Source: Neorhizobium galegae (GTDB lineage: Bacteria; Pseudomonadota; Alphaproteobacteria; Rhizobiales; Rhizobiaceae). From it: a stretch of 64,000 bases of DNA. How positions within the stretch are numbered: the stretch's first letter is position 1; each line of letters starts with the position of its first letter. The notes below the pieces were generated by a model. That model saw only the letters and a program-made list of their open reading frames with translations. It made no database searches and was not told the origin of the DNA. This document shows positions 26,645 to 36,226 of the stretch, piece by piece. The translations under genes and the position numbers were made by a program. The stretch spans positions 62,001 to 126,000 of the forward strand of contig NZ_JAGIPG010000003.1 in NCBI RefSeq assembly GCF_017877055.1. The letters run 5' to 3'.

Positions 26645-28164
26645 ACCCGTCCCCTGGGATGCTCGGCGATGTCGCCGATCTCGGCCATATAGGTGTCGAG
26701 CTTATCGAGCATCTCGCGGAAAACTGCCGCATAGCCCGGATCGTCCGCGACGTTCCTCAACTCGTGCGGATCTTCCACGCAGTCGAATAACTCCCATTCC
26801 GGCGGCGCGCCGTTCGGTCGGGCACCTGGCTGTCCCAGATCGTCGTTGTACCAGTAGATAAGCTTGTAGCGGGTGTCGCGCACCCCGTAATGCGCCCAGG
26901 CGCCGTGAATCGCATCATTGTGCATCCAATAGCGATGGTACACCAATTGCTGCCAGTCTGCCGGTGTCCGTTGCTCCAGCACGGGTCGCATCGACCGCCC
27001 CTGCATGAAGGAAGGCGTCCGCACTCCTGCATAATCCAGGAAGGTGGGCGCAAAATCGACATTGCAAGCGAGATCGCTGCTGGTCGTGCCGGCCGGGATC
27101 GCCGCCGGGTAACGCGCCAGGAACGGCATCTGCAGACTTTCCTCGTACATGAAACGCTTGTCGAACCAGCCGTGCTCGCCAAGGAAGAAGCCTTGGTCGG
27201 AGGTGTAGATCACCAGCGTGTTCTCGGTCAGGCCTTTTTCATCGAGGTAGTCGAGCAGGCGGCCGACATTGTCGTCGATGGATTGAACCGTCCGGAGATA
27301 GCGCTTCATATAACGCTGGTATTTGAATTCCGCGAAAGCCTGTGGATCGGTGAAGGCGTAGTTCCGGCCGGTGGACGCGCATACCACGGTGATGCTTTCG
27401 CCACTTTTAAGTTCAGGCACGCGGCGAATCGGGATCTGATCCAGCATCAGTTCTCCCGTGACTGTGGCCGGCCCTTCTGGTTGCACGAGCCCGAGATCCT
27501 CCCAGTTGAGGTCGGACCGGACGCGCATGCGCGCGGCGGCCGCCGCCGCTGCCCGGCCGGAATAATCGTCGTTGAACGTCGACGGCAGCGGAAGGTCCTC
27601 TTCCGCCCAGAGATGATTGTGTTTGTGGTCGGGAACGAAATTACGATGAGGCGCCTTGTGGTGGCACATCAGAAAGAACGGGCGGCCGTCGCCTTGTTCG
27701 ATGAAATCGATCGATTTGTCGGTAATGATATCGGTGACATAACCCGGAATTCGCTGCCGGCCATCGCGATCAATGAAGGCCGGGTCCCAATAGTCGCCCT
27801 GCCCAGGAACGACGGCCCAGTCATCGAACCCCTTCGGCTCGTGGAGGGGACCTTCGCCGAGATGCCATTTGCCGAAGATGCCGGTGCGGTAGCCTGCCGC
27901 CTTCAAAAGCTTGGCCACGTTGGGGATACGATTGTTCATGTGCGTCACCAGTGTCGTGACGCCATTGACGTGGTTGTGCGTGCCGGTCAGGATCGCGGCC
28001 CTCGACGGCGTGCAGATCGAATTCGTCACATAGGTCGCGTCATGTCTCACACCCTCCTTTGCGAGGCGATCGAGATTGGGGGTGTGGTTGAGACCTGCGC
28101 CGTAGGCGGAGATCGCCCGCGCAGCATGGTCATCCGACATGATGAAAATGATATTCGGTCGCAA
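26641..28164 (-). CDS. Type I sulfatase
   Basis: A 507-residue alkaline-phosphatase-fold sulfatase with no signal peptide, so it acts in the cytoplasm. The metal Asp pair is in FIMSDDH (11-12). The formylglycine site is Cys51 in CTPSRAAILTG, the classical C-x-P-S-R, to be matured by the enzyme at 37951-38886. The GKWH signature follows (GIFGKWHLGEGP). The start is a TTG at 28164 right after GGGAGG. The substrate is likely a sulfated sugar released from an imported oligomer; choline sulfate is less likely given the neighbours. Confidence 0.9.
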   Translation of the reverse strand: MRPNIIFIMSDDHAARAISAYGAGLNHTPNLDRLAKEGVRHDATYVTNSICTPSRAAILTGTHNHVNGVTTLVTHMNNRIPNVAKLLKAAGYRTGIFGKWHLGEGPLHEPKGFDDWAVVPGQGDYWDPAFIDRDGRQRIPGYVTDIITDKSIDFIEQGDGRPFFLMCHHKAPHRNFVPDHKHNHLWAEEDLPLPSTFNDDYSGRAAAAAAARMRVRSDLNWEDLGLVQPEGPATVTGELMLDQIPIRRVPELKSGESITVVCASTGRNYAFTDPQAFAEFKYQRYMKRYLRTVQSIDDNVGRLLDYLDEKGLTENTLVIYTSDQGFFLGEHGWFDKRFMYEESLQMPFLARYPAAIPAGTTSSDLACNVDFAPTFLDYAGVRTPSFMQGRSMRPVLEQRTPADWQQLVYHRYWMHNDAIHGAWAHYGVRDTRYKLIYWYNDDLGQPGARPNGAPPEWELFDCVEDPHELRNVADDPGYAAVFREMLDKLDTYMAEIGDIAEHPRGRV

Positions 28165-28198
28165 GTATTCCTCCCTCGCATGCGGGTGGCAGGAATAC
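28165..28198 (-). promoter_or_regulatory. Inverted repeat over the sulfatase ribosome site
   Basis: GTATTCC (28165-28171) and GGAATAC (28192-28198) are perfect 7-bp arms with a 20-base spacer. On the minus strand the second arm directly precedes the TTG start and includes part of the Shine-Dalgarno. It could be a leader hairpin that hides the ribosome site or an operator. Confidence 0.4.
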
Positions 28199-28298
28199 GT
28201 ATGATCGCAACCATTGAACCCACCGCCTTGGTCAAGGATACCGCGTCAGGCCATGCGGAAATAATGCAATTTCAGAAGCAAGCGATGCTGGAAACTGA

Positions 28299-29249
28299 TC
28301 ACTGCTGATCGCTTGACCCGGTCTCCGGTGGGTTTTCGAGATGAAACCGCTCCTTGCAGAGTGCGATCAGCTGGCGCACCGGAGCCCAGTCGCTCAGTTC
28401 TTCGCGATAGATCACTCCCGTCCGCGCATGCCTGTAATTGAGGTTGACCGGCACCGGGACGATGCGCGGCGAGGAGGTCGCAAGAACGGCCGCATCGGGC
28501 AGCAGGCAGAGGCAATCACTCCGCTGAAGAATGGACAATGTCGAATGCAAGCTCTCGCAGCTCAACCGAATGTCGGGCTCCCGCCCCAGCCGCTCGAAAA
28601 GACCGTGCTGCGTGGTTGCTTGATAAATCGGAAGCTCGGAATGGACGAGCCAGGGATAATCGAGCAGGCGCTCAGGCGGAACGGCTCCTGCCGCATCGCG
28701 TGCGGCGAAGATCGGATGATCCTCGCGCGCCATGACATTGTTGATCACTTTCGTCAGCGCAAGTGCGACGAGGCGAAAGTCCTGCGGATCATCGATTGTC
28801 ACGCCCGTGAACAAGATGTCGAGGCGCCCCTCCAGGAGATCGGTGAGCGAGGTCGCATAACGGCTGTTTCTGAGTTCGAACACGATCTTGGGGAACCGTC
28901 GCTGCATGTCGACGAGCAGCTCTGGCAGGATTGCCGGACGCCACATCGGTCCGGCGCCGATCCGCAGATAGGCCTTGCCTATTGCCCTGTCGGACATGAG
29001 CTCCTGCTCGGCCACTTCCCAGTGACGCATCATCCGCAACGATTCCGACAATACCCTCTCGCCGAAAAGCGTCGGACGAACGCCGCGTGCATGCCGCTCC
29101 AGAAGCGGTCGCCCGAAATGTGCTTCCAACTGGGCGAGAGATCGAGACAAGGCAGGCTGCGTGAGATTCAGCCGCTCGGCGGCACGACGGAGACTGCCTT
29201 CCTCCACGATCGCTTGAAGACGGAAGAGGTGGGTGATCTGATCCAGCAT
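28299..29249 (-). CDS. LysR-family transcriptional regulator
   Basis: A 316-residue regulator. The winged helix-turn-helix reads FRLQAIVEEGSLRRAAERLN and LTQPALSRSLAQLEAHFGRP. The effector domain follows with LRIGAGPMWRPAILPELL. It is divergent from the binding-protein gene at 29419 and 134 bp upstream of the sulfatase on the same strand, so it probably controls the sulfated-glycan unit. A palindrome lies just before its start (29256-29272). Confidence 0.9.
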   Translation of the reverse strand: MLDQITHLFRLQAIVEEGSLRRAAERLNLTQPALSRSLAQLEAHFGRPLLERHARGVRPTLFGERVLSESLRMMRHWEVAEQELMSDRAIGKAYLRIGAGPMWRPAILPELLVDMQRRFPKIVFELRNSRYATSLTDLLEGRLDILFTGVTIDDPQDFRLVALALTKVINNVMAREDHPIFAARDAAGAVPPERLLDYPWLVHSELPIYQATTQHGLFERLGREPDIRLSCESLHSTLSILQRSDCLCLLPDAAVLATSSPRIVPVPVNLNYRHARTGVIYREELSDWAPVRQLIALCKERFHLENPPETGSSDQQ

Positions 29250-29255
29250 GGCAGT

Positions 29256-29272
29256 GATAAGCTTCGTTTATC
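29256..29272. promoter_or_regulatory. LysR-type operator candidate
   Basis: GATAA-N7-TTATC is a perfect 5-bp-arm palindrome within the T-N11-A frame usual for LysR-family sites. It is 6 bp from the regulator's ATG and would suit autoregulation and control of the divergent transporter. Confidence 0.45.
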
Positions 29273-29418
29273 GGTCACGCCGTTAATTGCATTTTTCGTG
29301 CATTGCCTCAACTGGTATGGCTACGGAACGCCAAGAATGTGTATTTGGCAGTATCTTATTCGCTACATGCAGCCTGTCTGGCCGGGGAGTGGGCAGTCAG
29401 GCTCTCGGGGAGGAGAGC

Positions 29419-30927
29419 ATGCGAAACCGATTGATTTTGTCCGCCTTGATGGCGGTTTTTTTATCCATGCCGCCGGTCGCCCAGGCAGAGGTCGGGAACA
29501 GTCCCGAGACGCTTGCGATCGCCGGCATTCTGGATAATGACACCTTCGACCGCGCCGGCCTTTCCATCGGCCATCGCGCCCAATACTGGATGCCGGTCTT
29601 CGACACGCTGCTCTACACTGCCCCGGACGGCAAGACGATGCCGAACCTGGCCACCGAATGGCGCTTCAACGGCGATGGCACGGAGCTGACGCTCAAGTTG
29701 CGAGAAGGCGTCAAATTCACCGACGGTACACCATTCAACGCGGAGGCGGTGAAGGCAAACCTCGAATATCTGCGCGATGGCGTCGGGCAGAACACCTGGA
29801 TGGCTGGCGCCATCAAGAATGTCGAGATCGTAAGCCCGGCCGAGGTGAAGCTGTACCTCAAGGAGCCAGATCCGGGCATGCTCTTCAATCTGGCGACCGT
29901 CGGCGGCGCGATGGCGAGCCCCGCGACGCTCGGCAAGGCTGATTCCAAAATGCTCCCGATCGGCTCCGGGCCTTACATCTACGACACGGCGCGCTCGGTG
30001 ACTGGGCGGCAATACGTCTACAAGCGCAATCCGGATTATTGGAATGCCGGCGCCTTTCCGTTCGAAACCATGACGATCGCGCCGATCAACGATCTCAGCG
30101 CGCGGATGAATGCGCTGAAATCCGGCCAGGTGGACGCCGCCGCGGGCGAAGGGCAGGTCGTCACCGAGGCCGAGGCGAGCAAGCTGACGGTTTCCAGATT
30201 GCCCGTGGACTGGCTGGGTCTGTTTCTCTCCGACCGCGACGGCAAGATGGTGAAGGCACTGTCCGACGTCCGCGTCCGGCGCGCGCTCAATATGGCATTC
30301 GACGAAAAAGCGATCCTGAAATTCGTCGCCCGGGGTTATGGCGAAGTCACGGATCAGCCTTTCGTTCCGCCAAGCGAGGCATTTGATCCATCGCTCGACG
30401 GAACCTATCAATATGACCCGAAGGCGGCCCGGGCCCTGCTTGCCGAAGCGGGTTATCCAAACGGCTTCAGCGTCACGATGCCGGATATCGGCACGCTTGC
30501 TCCCTATACGCCGATCATCACCCAGCAGCTCAAGGATATCGGCGTCACCGTCAGCTGGGTGAAAGTTCCGCCGAATGTCACGATCGCCGAGCTGCTGTCT
30601 GGTAAATACCCGATGTTCCTCTTCCGTCTGGGCAGCCAGTCGCCCTGGGCCGATTTCAACAAATTCGCCTTCGCAAACTCCCCCTGGAATACCTCCAAGG
30701 CAAAGGACGAAAAGCTGGAGGCTCTCCTGAAGAAAGCCCAGTACACGCCTCCAGGCAAGGAGCAGAATGCCGCGATGCAGGCCGCCAATCGATACATGGT
30801 CGAGAATGCCTTCTTTGCGCCCTGGTTCCGCATCGACAGCATCTACATTTCCAGCGCGCAGGTGAAGGTCCAGATGCAGGCGCAGAACATCGTGCCCTGG
30901 CCGCGCAATTATGCGCCTGCAAAGTGA
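29419..30927 (+). CDS. Family-5 (Dpp/Opp-type) solute-binding protein
   Basis: A 502-residue periplasmic binding protein. The signal peptide covers residues 1-23 (LILSALMAVFLSMPPVAQA). The SBP_bac_5 pattern is seen in LATEWRFNGDGTELTLKLRE, GVKFTDGTPFNAEAV and IGSGPYIYD. The ATG at 29419 follows GGAGAG. First gene of the operon running to 37888. Members of this class also carry oligosaccharides; with sulfatases and GH3 downstream, a sulfated or amino-sugar oligosaccharide is more likely than a peptide. Confidence 0.9.
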   Translation: MRNRLILSALMAVFLSMPPVAQAEVGNSPETLAIAGILDNDTFDRAGLSIGHRAQYWMPVFDTLLYTAPDGKTMPNLATEWRFNGDGTELTLKLREGVKFTDGTPFNAEAVKANLEYLRDGVGQNTWMAGAIKNVEIVSPAEVKLYLKEPDPGMLFNLATVGGAMASPATLGKADSKMLPIGSGPYIYDTARSVTGRQYVYKRNPDYWNAGAFPFETMTIAPINDLSARMNALKSGQVDAAAGEGQVVTEAEASKLTVSRLPVDWLGLFLSDRDGKMVKALSDVRVRRALNMAFDEKAILKFVARGYGEVTDQPFVPPSEAFDPSLDGTYQYDPKAARALLAEAGYPNGFSVTMPDIGTLAPYTPIITQQLKDIGVTVSWVKVPPNVTIAELLSGKYPMFLFRLGSQSPWADFNKFAFANSPWNTSKAKDEKLEALLKKAQYTPPGKEQNAAMQAANRYMVENAFFAPWFRIDSIYISSAQVKVQMQAQNIVPWPRNYAPAK

Positions 30928-30939
30928 GTTCGGACGCCG

Positions 30940-31881
30940 ATGATACGGTATCTTCTGAAACGGGTCACTTCCGGCATCGCGCTGCTTTGCCTGGTTTCGA
31001 CCGTAACCTTCATGATGGTTTTCGGCGCCACGGGCAATGTCGCCCGCAACATTCTCGGTGAGAACGCGACGGCCGACCAGGTGACGGCGCTGAACAGCCG
31101 GCTAGGGCTCGACCGGCCGCTGATGGTCCAATTCGGGGATTGGGTGAGCCATGCCGTCCGCGGCGACCTCGGCCCGTCATGGACGATGAGCGAAAGCGTG
31201 GCGTCGGCACTTGCAAGCCGGCTGCCCGTCACCCTGTCGATGGTGACGATCGCGGTGGCGATGATGGCGCTCCTTTCGGCGATGCTCGGCATTGCTGCGG
31301 CTGTCCGTGGTGGCTGGGCGGACCGTGCCATCCAGGTCGTCAGCGTCGCGGGTTTTGCCATGCCGAACTTCTGGCTCGGCCTGCTGCTGGTCCTCACCTT
31401 CTCGGTCAAGCTCGGGTTGTTGCCTGCGACCGGTTATGTTTCGTTCAGTGCTTCACCGTCCGCATGGGCGGCTTCCCTGGTGCTTCCCGTAACGTCGCTG
31501 GTGCTTTCGGGAATAGCCTCGGCCTCCCAGCAGATCCGGGGCGCAGTTATTGATGCGCTCAAGCAGGACTACGTGCGCACACTTCGCGCCCGCGGCGTCA
31601 GCCCCCGTTCGGTGCTCTATCGCCACGCTCTGCGCAATGCGATGCCGGCGGCTCTGACTGTCCTTTCGGTACAGTTCATTGCCCTTCTCGGCGGCGCCGC
31701 CGTCATCGAGCGCGTATTCGCCATTCCCGGCATGGGCTCGTTGACGGTCTCGGCCGCGCTGATTGGCGACGTGCCCGTGCTCATGGGCGTGGTCGTGACC
31801 CTCATCATCGTGGTCGTTCTGGTGAACATCCTGATCGACTTCCTCAACGCATGGGCAAATCCGAAGGTGAGGATGTCATGA
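30940..31881 (+). CDS. DppB-type ABC permease
   Basis: A 313-residue membrane protein. Typical marks are MIRYLLKRVTSGIALLCLVS at the start, LGLDRPLMVQFGDWV, and the ATPase-docking loop DYVRTLRARGVSPRSVLYRH. About six membrane helices are expected. Twelve bases separate it from the binding protein, and it overlaps the fused permease-ATPase by 4 bp. Confidence 0.92.
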   Translation: MIRYLLKRVTSGIALLCLVSTVTFMMVFGATGNVARNILGENATADQVTALNSRLGLDRPLMVQFGDWVSHAVRGDLGPSWTMSESVASALASRLPVTLSMVTIAVAMMALLSAMLGIAAAVRGGWADRAIQVVSVAGFAMPNFWLGLLLVLTFSVKLGLLPATGYVSFSASPSAWAASLVLPVTSLVLSGIASASQQIRGAVIDALKQDYVRTLRARGVSPRSVLYRHALRNAMPAALTVLSVQFIALLGGAAVIERVFAIPGMGSLTVSAALIGDVPVLMGVVVTLIIVVVLVNILIDFLNAWANPKVRMS

Positions 31882-33641
31882 GCGATATCGACACCGCCCA
31901 GGCGCCAATCCCTGCCGCTTCGCAGCGCCGCCATTTCGTCCGCTCGGTGCTCACCAATCCGACGGGTCTTGTCGCTTCGCTGGCGCTGCTGATCGTCATC
32001 GCATCGGCGCTCTTCGCTCCTCTGCTTGCCCCCAACGATCCGTCCGCCGTTCAGATATTCAAGGTCAATGCTGTCGCCGGCGACGGTTATCTCCTCGGCG
32101 GCGACGGTTCGGGACGCGACATATGGAGCCGTCTCGTCCATGGCGGCCGCAACACATTCCTCGGCGCGCTGATCACGGTGGTCATCGCCGCATCCATCGG
32201 GGTGACGGCGGGGCTCTTCGCCGGCTTTTACGGCAGGAAGCTCGATCTGGTGGCCCGCTGGATCGCCGACGGTATCATGGCACTGCCGGCGCTGATCGTT
32301 TTGCTCGCCTTCTATCAGGCGCTCGGGGCCTCGATCTACCTGTCGATGGCGGTCTTCGGGGTCATGCTGTCGCCGGGCTTTTTCCGGCTGACGCGCAATC
32401 TCGTCAACGGTGTCAAGCACGAACTCTATATCGACGCCGCACGGGTGTCGGGGCTTAGTGATCTACGGATCATCACCCGCCATATCCTGCTTTCGGTGCG
32501 GGCGCCGATGGTGATCCAGACCTCCATCGTCGCCGGCATCGCCATTGTCGTCCAGTCCGGCCTCGAGTTCCTGGGTTTGGGCGACCCCAGCACGCCGACC
32601 TGGGGCGGCATGCTGCAGGACGCCTTCTCCAACATCTATGTCTCGCCGCAGGCGATCCTCTGGCCGGGGCTGGCAATCACGGCAACGGTGGCGTCGCTGG
32701 TGTTGCTTGCGAACGCCATCCGCGACCGCATGCAGCAGGGCGGCGCGCAGGTAAGAGCCCCGAAGGCCCTTCCCCTGGCGGTGAGCGAACCGCTGCCGCA
32801 AGCCGCACCCGACTTGCTCCTCGACGTGCGGGATCTGGTCGTTGCCTATCCTGCGAACGACGGCTGGCGCGAAGTCGTCAAGGGCGTGAGCCTCAGCCTC
32901 AGGCGCGGCGAAGTTCTCGGGCTCGTCGGCGAAAGCGGATCGGGCAAGAGCCAGACGGCCTTTGCCATCCTCGGGCTTTTGTCGCCCGGAGGCCGGGTTC
33001 TCTCCGGCTCCATCCTGTTCGACGGCATCGATCTCGGAAAATCCTCCGAGGATGAGGTCCGGGCTCTTCGCGGCAAGCGCATAGCCTATGTTCCCCAGGA
33101 GCCGATGGCCAATCTCGATCCGGCGTTCCGGATCGGATTCCAGCTCGTCGAGCCGATGATGACGGTCCTCGGGATTTCGCGGGCGGAAGCGACGCGGCGG
33201 GCGCTGAAACTGCTTGCCCGCGTGAAGCTGCCGGATCCGGAGCGGGTATTTCGCGCCTATCCGCACGAGATCTCGGGGGGCATGGCCCAGCGCGTCCTCA
33301 TTGCCGGTGCGGTTGCCTGCAGCCCGGACCTTCTGATCGCCGACGAACCCACCACCGCGCTCGACGTAACCGTGCAGGCGGAAGTCCTCGATCTTCTGCG
33401 CGATCTGCAAAAGGAGTTCAACATGGCGGTCATGCTGGTGACCCACAATTTCGGTGTCGTGGCGGACAGCTGCGATCGGGTGGCCGTCATGAAGGATGGC
33501 AGGATCGTGGAGATCAACGCGGTGGCTGACCTCTTCGCCGCGCCGGCGCATGACTACACCCGCATGCTTCTCGATTCCGTTCTCGAAGATGGAGAGACTC
33601 GCACATATCGACCGCCGGTGACGGAAGGAATGCGGGCATGA
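31878..33641 (+). CDS. Fused DppC-type permease and DppD-type ATPase
   Basis: A 587-residue protein joining two ABC subunits. Residues 1-290 are the permease ([40 protein letters not shown]). A 30-residue linker leads to the ATPase, from about residue 315, with Walker A GESGSGKS, signature [14 protein letters not shown] and Walker [13 protein letters not shown]. The ATG at 31878 overlaps DppB by 4 bp; the frame extends upstream only as a shadow. The reading frame is continuous through the junction near 32760-32830, so this is a real fusion rather than two genes. Confidence 0.9.
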   Translation: MSDIDTAQAPIPAASQRRHFVRSVLTNPTGLVASLALLIVIASALFAPLLAPNDPSAVQIFKVNAVAGDGYLLGGDGSGRDIWSRLVHGGRNTFLGALITVVIAASIGVTAGLFAGFYGRKLDLVARWIADGIMALPALIVLLAFYQALGASIYLSMAVFGVMLSPGFFRLTRNLVNGVKHELYIDAARVSGLSDLRIITRHILLSVRAPMVIQTSIVAGIAIVVQSGLEFLGLGDPSTPTWGGMLQDAFSNIYVSPQAILWPGLAITATVASLVLLANAIRDRMQQGGAQVRAPKALPLAVSEPLPQAAPDLLLDVRDLVVAYPANDGWREVVKGVSLSLRRGEVLGLVGESGSGKSQTAFAILGLLSPGGRVLSGSILFDGIDLGKSSEDEVRALRGKRIAYVPQEPMANLDPAFRIGFQLVEPMMTVLGISRAEATRRALKLLARVKLPDPERVFRAYPHEISGGMAQRVLIAGAVACSPDLLIADEPTTALDVTVQAEVLDLLRDLQKEFNMAVMLVTHNFGVVADSCDRVAVMKDGRIVEINAVADLFAAPAHDYTRMLLDSVLEDGETRTYRPPVTEGMRA

Positions 33642-34450
33642 ACAATCAGATCCTTGTTGATTGCCGCAACGTCAACGTCCATTTCGGCGCCCACCATGTC
33701 CTGAAACACGTCAATCTCACCATCCGCCCCGGTGAAACCGTAGGCTTGGTGGGCGAGAGCGGTTCGGGCAAGACGACGCTCGGGCGCGCCATTCTCGGCA
33801 TCGGCCCGGTCAGCTCCGGCGAGATATGGTTCGACGGCGAGAATATCGCCGGGGTACCGCCCCGCGCGCGCAAAGGCCAGGCGGCCATCCAGGCGGTCTT
33901 CCAGGATCCCTACAGCTCGCTCAATCCGTCGATGACGATCGAGGACATCCTGACGGAACCGATTGTTGCACGAAGGCTCGCCTCGCGTGCCGATGCTTCC
34001 CGACAGGTCCGAAAGCTGCTCGATCAGGTCGCTCTGCCAAGCGACGCGGCAGAACGGTTTGCCCGCGAATTTTCCGGCGGCCAGCGCCAGCGTATCGCCA
34101 TTGCCCGCGCGCTGGCGCTCTCTCCGCGCCTTATCGTCTGCGACGAGCCTGTCTCCGCACTCGATCTTTCCACCCAATCGCGGGTCATGGACCTGTTCAT
34201 CGAAATCCAGGAACGGACGGGTGTCGCCTATCTCTTCGTTTCCCACGATCTGGCTGCGGTGCGCCACATCTCGCATCGTGTCGCGGTGATGCGTTTCGGC
34301 GAAATCGTGGAATTCGGAGAATGCGATCAGGTGACGGCTCGCCCCGCTCACGACTACACGAAGCGCCTGCTTCTCGCCGCCCCCGTTGCCGATCCCGCAA
34401 GGCAGGCCGAACGGCGCGCCGCGTTTCGCGCGCTAGAAATGACGGCCTAA
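33638..34450 (+). CDS. DppF-type ABC ATPase
   Basis: A 270-residue second ATPase. It has Walker A GESGSGKTT, signature FSGGQRQRIAIARALALSP and Walker B LIVCDEPVSALD. It completes the asymmetric ATPase pair with the fused protein, overlapping it by 4 bp. The usual C-terminal extension of DppF is short. Confidence 0.92.
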   Translation: MNNQILVDCRNVNVHFGAHHVLKHVNLTIRPGETVGLVGESGSGKTTLGRAILGIGPVSSGEIWFDGENIAGVPPRARKGQAAIQAVFQDPYSSLNPSMTIEDILTEPIVARRLASRADASRQVRKLLDQVALPSDAAERFAREFSGGQRQRIAIARALALSPRLIVCDEPVSALDLSTQSRVMDLFIEIQERTGVAYLFVSHDLAAVRHISHRVAVMRFGEIVEFGECDQVTARPAHDYTKRLLLAAPVADPARQAERRAAFRALEMTA

Positions 34451-34453
34451 GCC

Positions 34454-36214
34454 ATGCGCGCCATTGTCCTGATGTTCGACAGCCTCAACCGCCGCCTTCT
34501 GCCGCCCTATGGCGACACGACCGCCCATGCACCCAATTTCGTGCGGCTTGCTGACAAGACTGCTACGTTCGACCGCTGTTATGCCGGTTCGATGCCCTGC
34601 ATGCCGGCGCGGCGCGAAATGCATACCGGCCGGTACAACTTTCTCCACCGGTCCTGGTCGCCGATCGAGCCTTTCGATGACAGCGTGCCGGAATTGCTGA
34701 GAAACGCCGGCATCTACACGCATCTGGTCACCGATCATCAGCACTATTGGGAGGATGGCGGAGCCACCTATCACACGCGCTTTTCTTCGCACGAGTTTTT
34801 TCGCGGCCAGGAAGGCGACCTTTGGAAAGGCTTCGTCGAAGGTGTGGATCGCACGCGCCTCGTCGACTTCCTCTACCAGATGCGGCGGCAGGATCCCATC
34901 AACCGGACCCATCTCAAGGACGAGCGTGACCATCCGCAGACCCGGACCTTCGATGCCGGATTGCAATTCATAAAAGACAACGCCGGCCAGGACGACTGGA
35001 TGCTGCAGATCGAAACCTTCGATCCGCACGAGCCGTTTTTCAGCTATGCCGAATATCATGCGCTCTACCCCGATACCGGCGAGGATTTCGACTGGCCGCC
35101 CTATGACCGCGTGACCGAGGCGGAAGAACGGGTCCTCCAGGCGCGGCACCGCTATCTGGCGCTGCTTTCGATGTGCGACCGCAATCTTGGCCGGCTGCTT
35201 GACATGATGGACGACAAGAACCTGTGGGACGATACGATGCTGATCGTCTGCACGGACCATGGCTATATGCTCGGCGAAAGGGGCTGGTGGGGTAAATCCG
35301 TCATGCCGTGGTACGACGAGACGATCCACACTCCCTTCTTCGTCTGGGATCCGCGGGCCAGGGTTGCCGGCGAGCGGCGCTCCGCGCTCGTCCAGACCAT
35401 AGACATAGCGCCGACGCTGCTCGACCTTTTCGGTCTCCAACCGACGCCCGATATGCAGGGAAAACCGCTTCTCGATACGGTCAGAAGGGACGCCCCGGTC
35501 CGCACTGCCGGACTATTCGGGAATTTCGGGGGGCACGTGTGTGTCACCGACGGCCGTTATGTTTATATGCGCTGCTGCGCAACCGAGGACAATTCGCCGC
35601 TCCATGAATATACGCTGATGCCGACCCACATGCGCGCGCGCTTCTCTTCGGACGAACTGTCGAAGGCGGAGCTCGCGCAGCCTTTTTCCTTTACCAAAGG
35701 GGCTCCTGTCCTGCGCATACCGGGATGGACGATCCGGGGACCCTGGGTCTTCGGGACCCTGCTCTACGATCTTGAGACGGATCCCGAACAGAAAAAACCG
35801 CTCAGAGACGATAGGATTGAATTGCGTATGGCCGGGCTGCTGGTCGAACTATTGCGTGCCTCCGATGCGCCCTCCGATCAGTTCAAGCGGCTGGGCCTTC
35901 CGGAAACGGGGCCGGTGGGGACCGAACACCTGCTCATCGAAAGACAATGGGCACAGGTGGTTTCCGGCCAGCGGAGCGTGGCGCAAGCGAGCGATTTCGC
36001 ACAAGGGGCTCGTGTGGCGAATATTCCCATTGCCGAGCTCATGGCCGACGAAACGACGCGCCGCATCCTGATCGCGGAGGTTCCTCGCCTTGCCGACAAA
36101 CCGCTGCCCGCCCCACTCGCCGCAAAAACGCTCGTGCAGGCCGCAACAGCCTGGCCGGAACTGGACCGGGAAAAGCTAGAGGCGCTTGAGCGCGCGTTCA
36201 CCGAGCAGGTTTGA
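34454..36214 (+). CDS. Type I sulfatase (CMPAR type)
   Basis: A 586-residue cytoplasmic sulfatase. The active-site Cys49 lies in MPCMPARREMHTGR (C-x-P-x-R, with Ala in place of the usual Ser). The metal sites are MFDSLN at 7-12 and CTDHGYMLGERGWWGKS. A C-terminal region of about 150 residues, after YDLETDPEQK, has no clear match and may bind the substrate. It begins three bases after the ATPase gene, so it shares its transcript. It requires the formylglycine enzyme nearby. Confidence 0.9.
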   Translation: MRAIVLMFDSLNRRLLPPYGDTTAHAPNFVRLADKTATFDRCYAGSMPCMPARREMHTGRYNFLHRSWSPIEPFDDSVPELLRNAGIYTHLVTDHQHYWEDGGATYHTRFSSHEFFRGQEGDLWKGFVEGVDRTRLVDFLYQMRRQDPINRTHLKDERDHPQTRTFDAGLQFIKDNAGQDDWMLQIETFDPHEPFFSYAEYHALYPDTGEDFDWPPYDRVTEAEERVLQARHRYLALLSMCDRNLGRLLDMMDDKNLWDDTMLIVCTDHGYMLGERGWWGKSVMPWYDETIHTPFFVWDPRARVAGERRSALVQTIDIAPTLLDLFGLQPTPDMQGKPLLDTVRRDAPVRTAGLFGNFGGHVCVTDGRYVYMRCCATEDNSPLHEYTLMPTHMRARFSSDELSKAELAQPFSFTKGAPVLRIPGWTIRGPWVFGTLLYDLETDPEQKKPLRDDRIELRMAGLLVELLRASDAPSDQFKRLGLPETGPVGTEHLLIERQWAQVVSGQRSVAQASDFAQGARVANIPIAELMADETTRRILIAEVPRLADKPLPAPLAAKTLVQAATAWPELDREKLEALERAFTEQV

Positions 36215-36226
36215 ACGGAGGGATCG

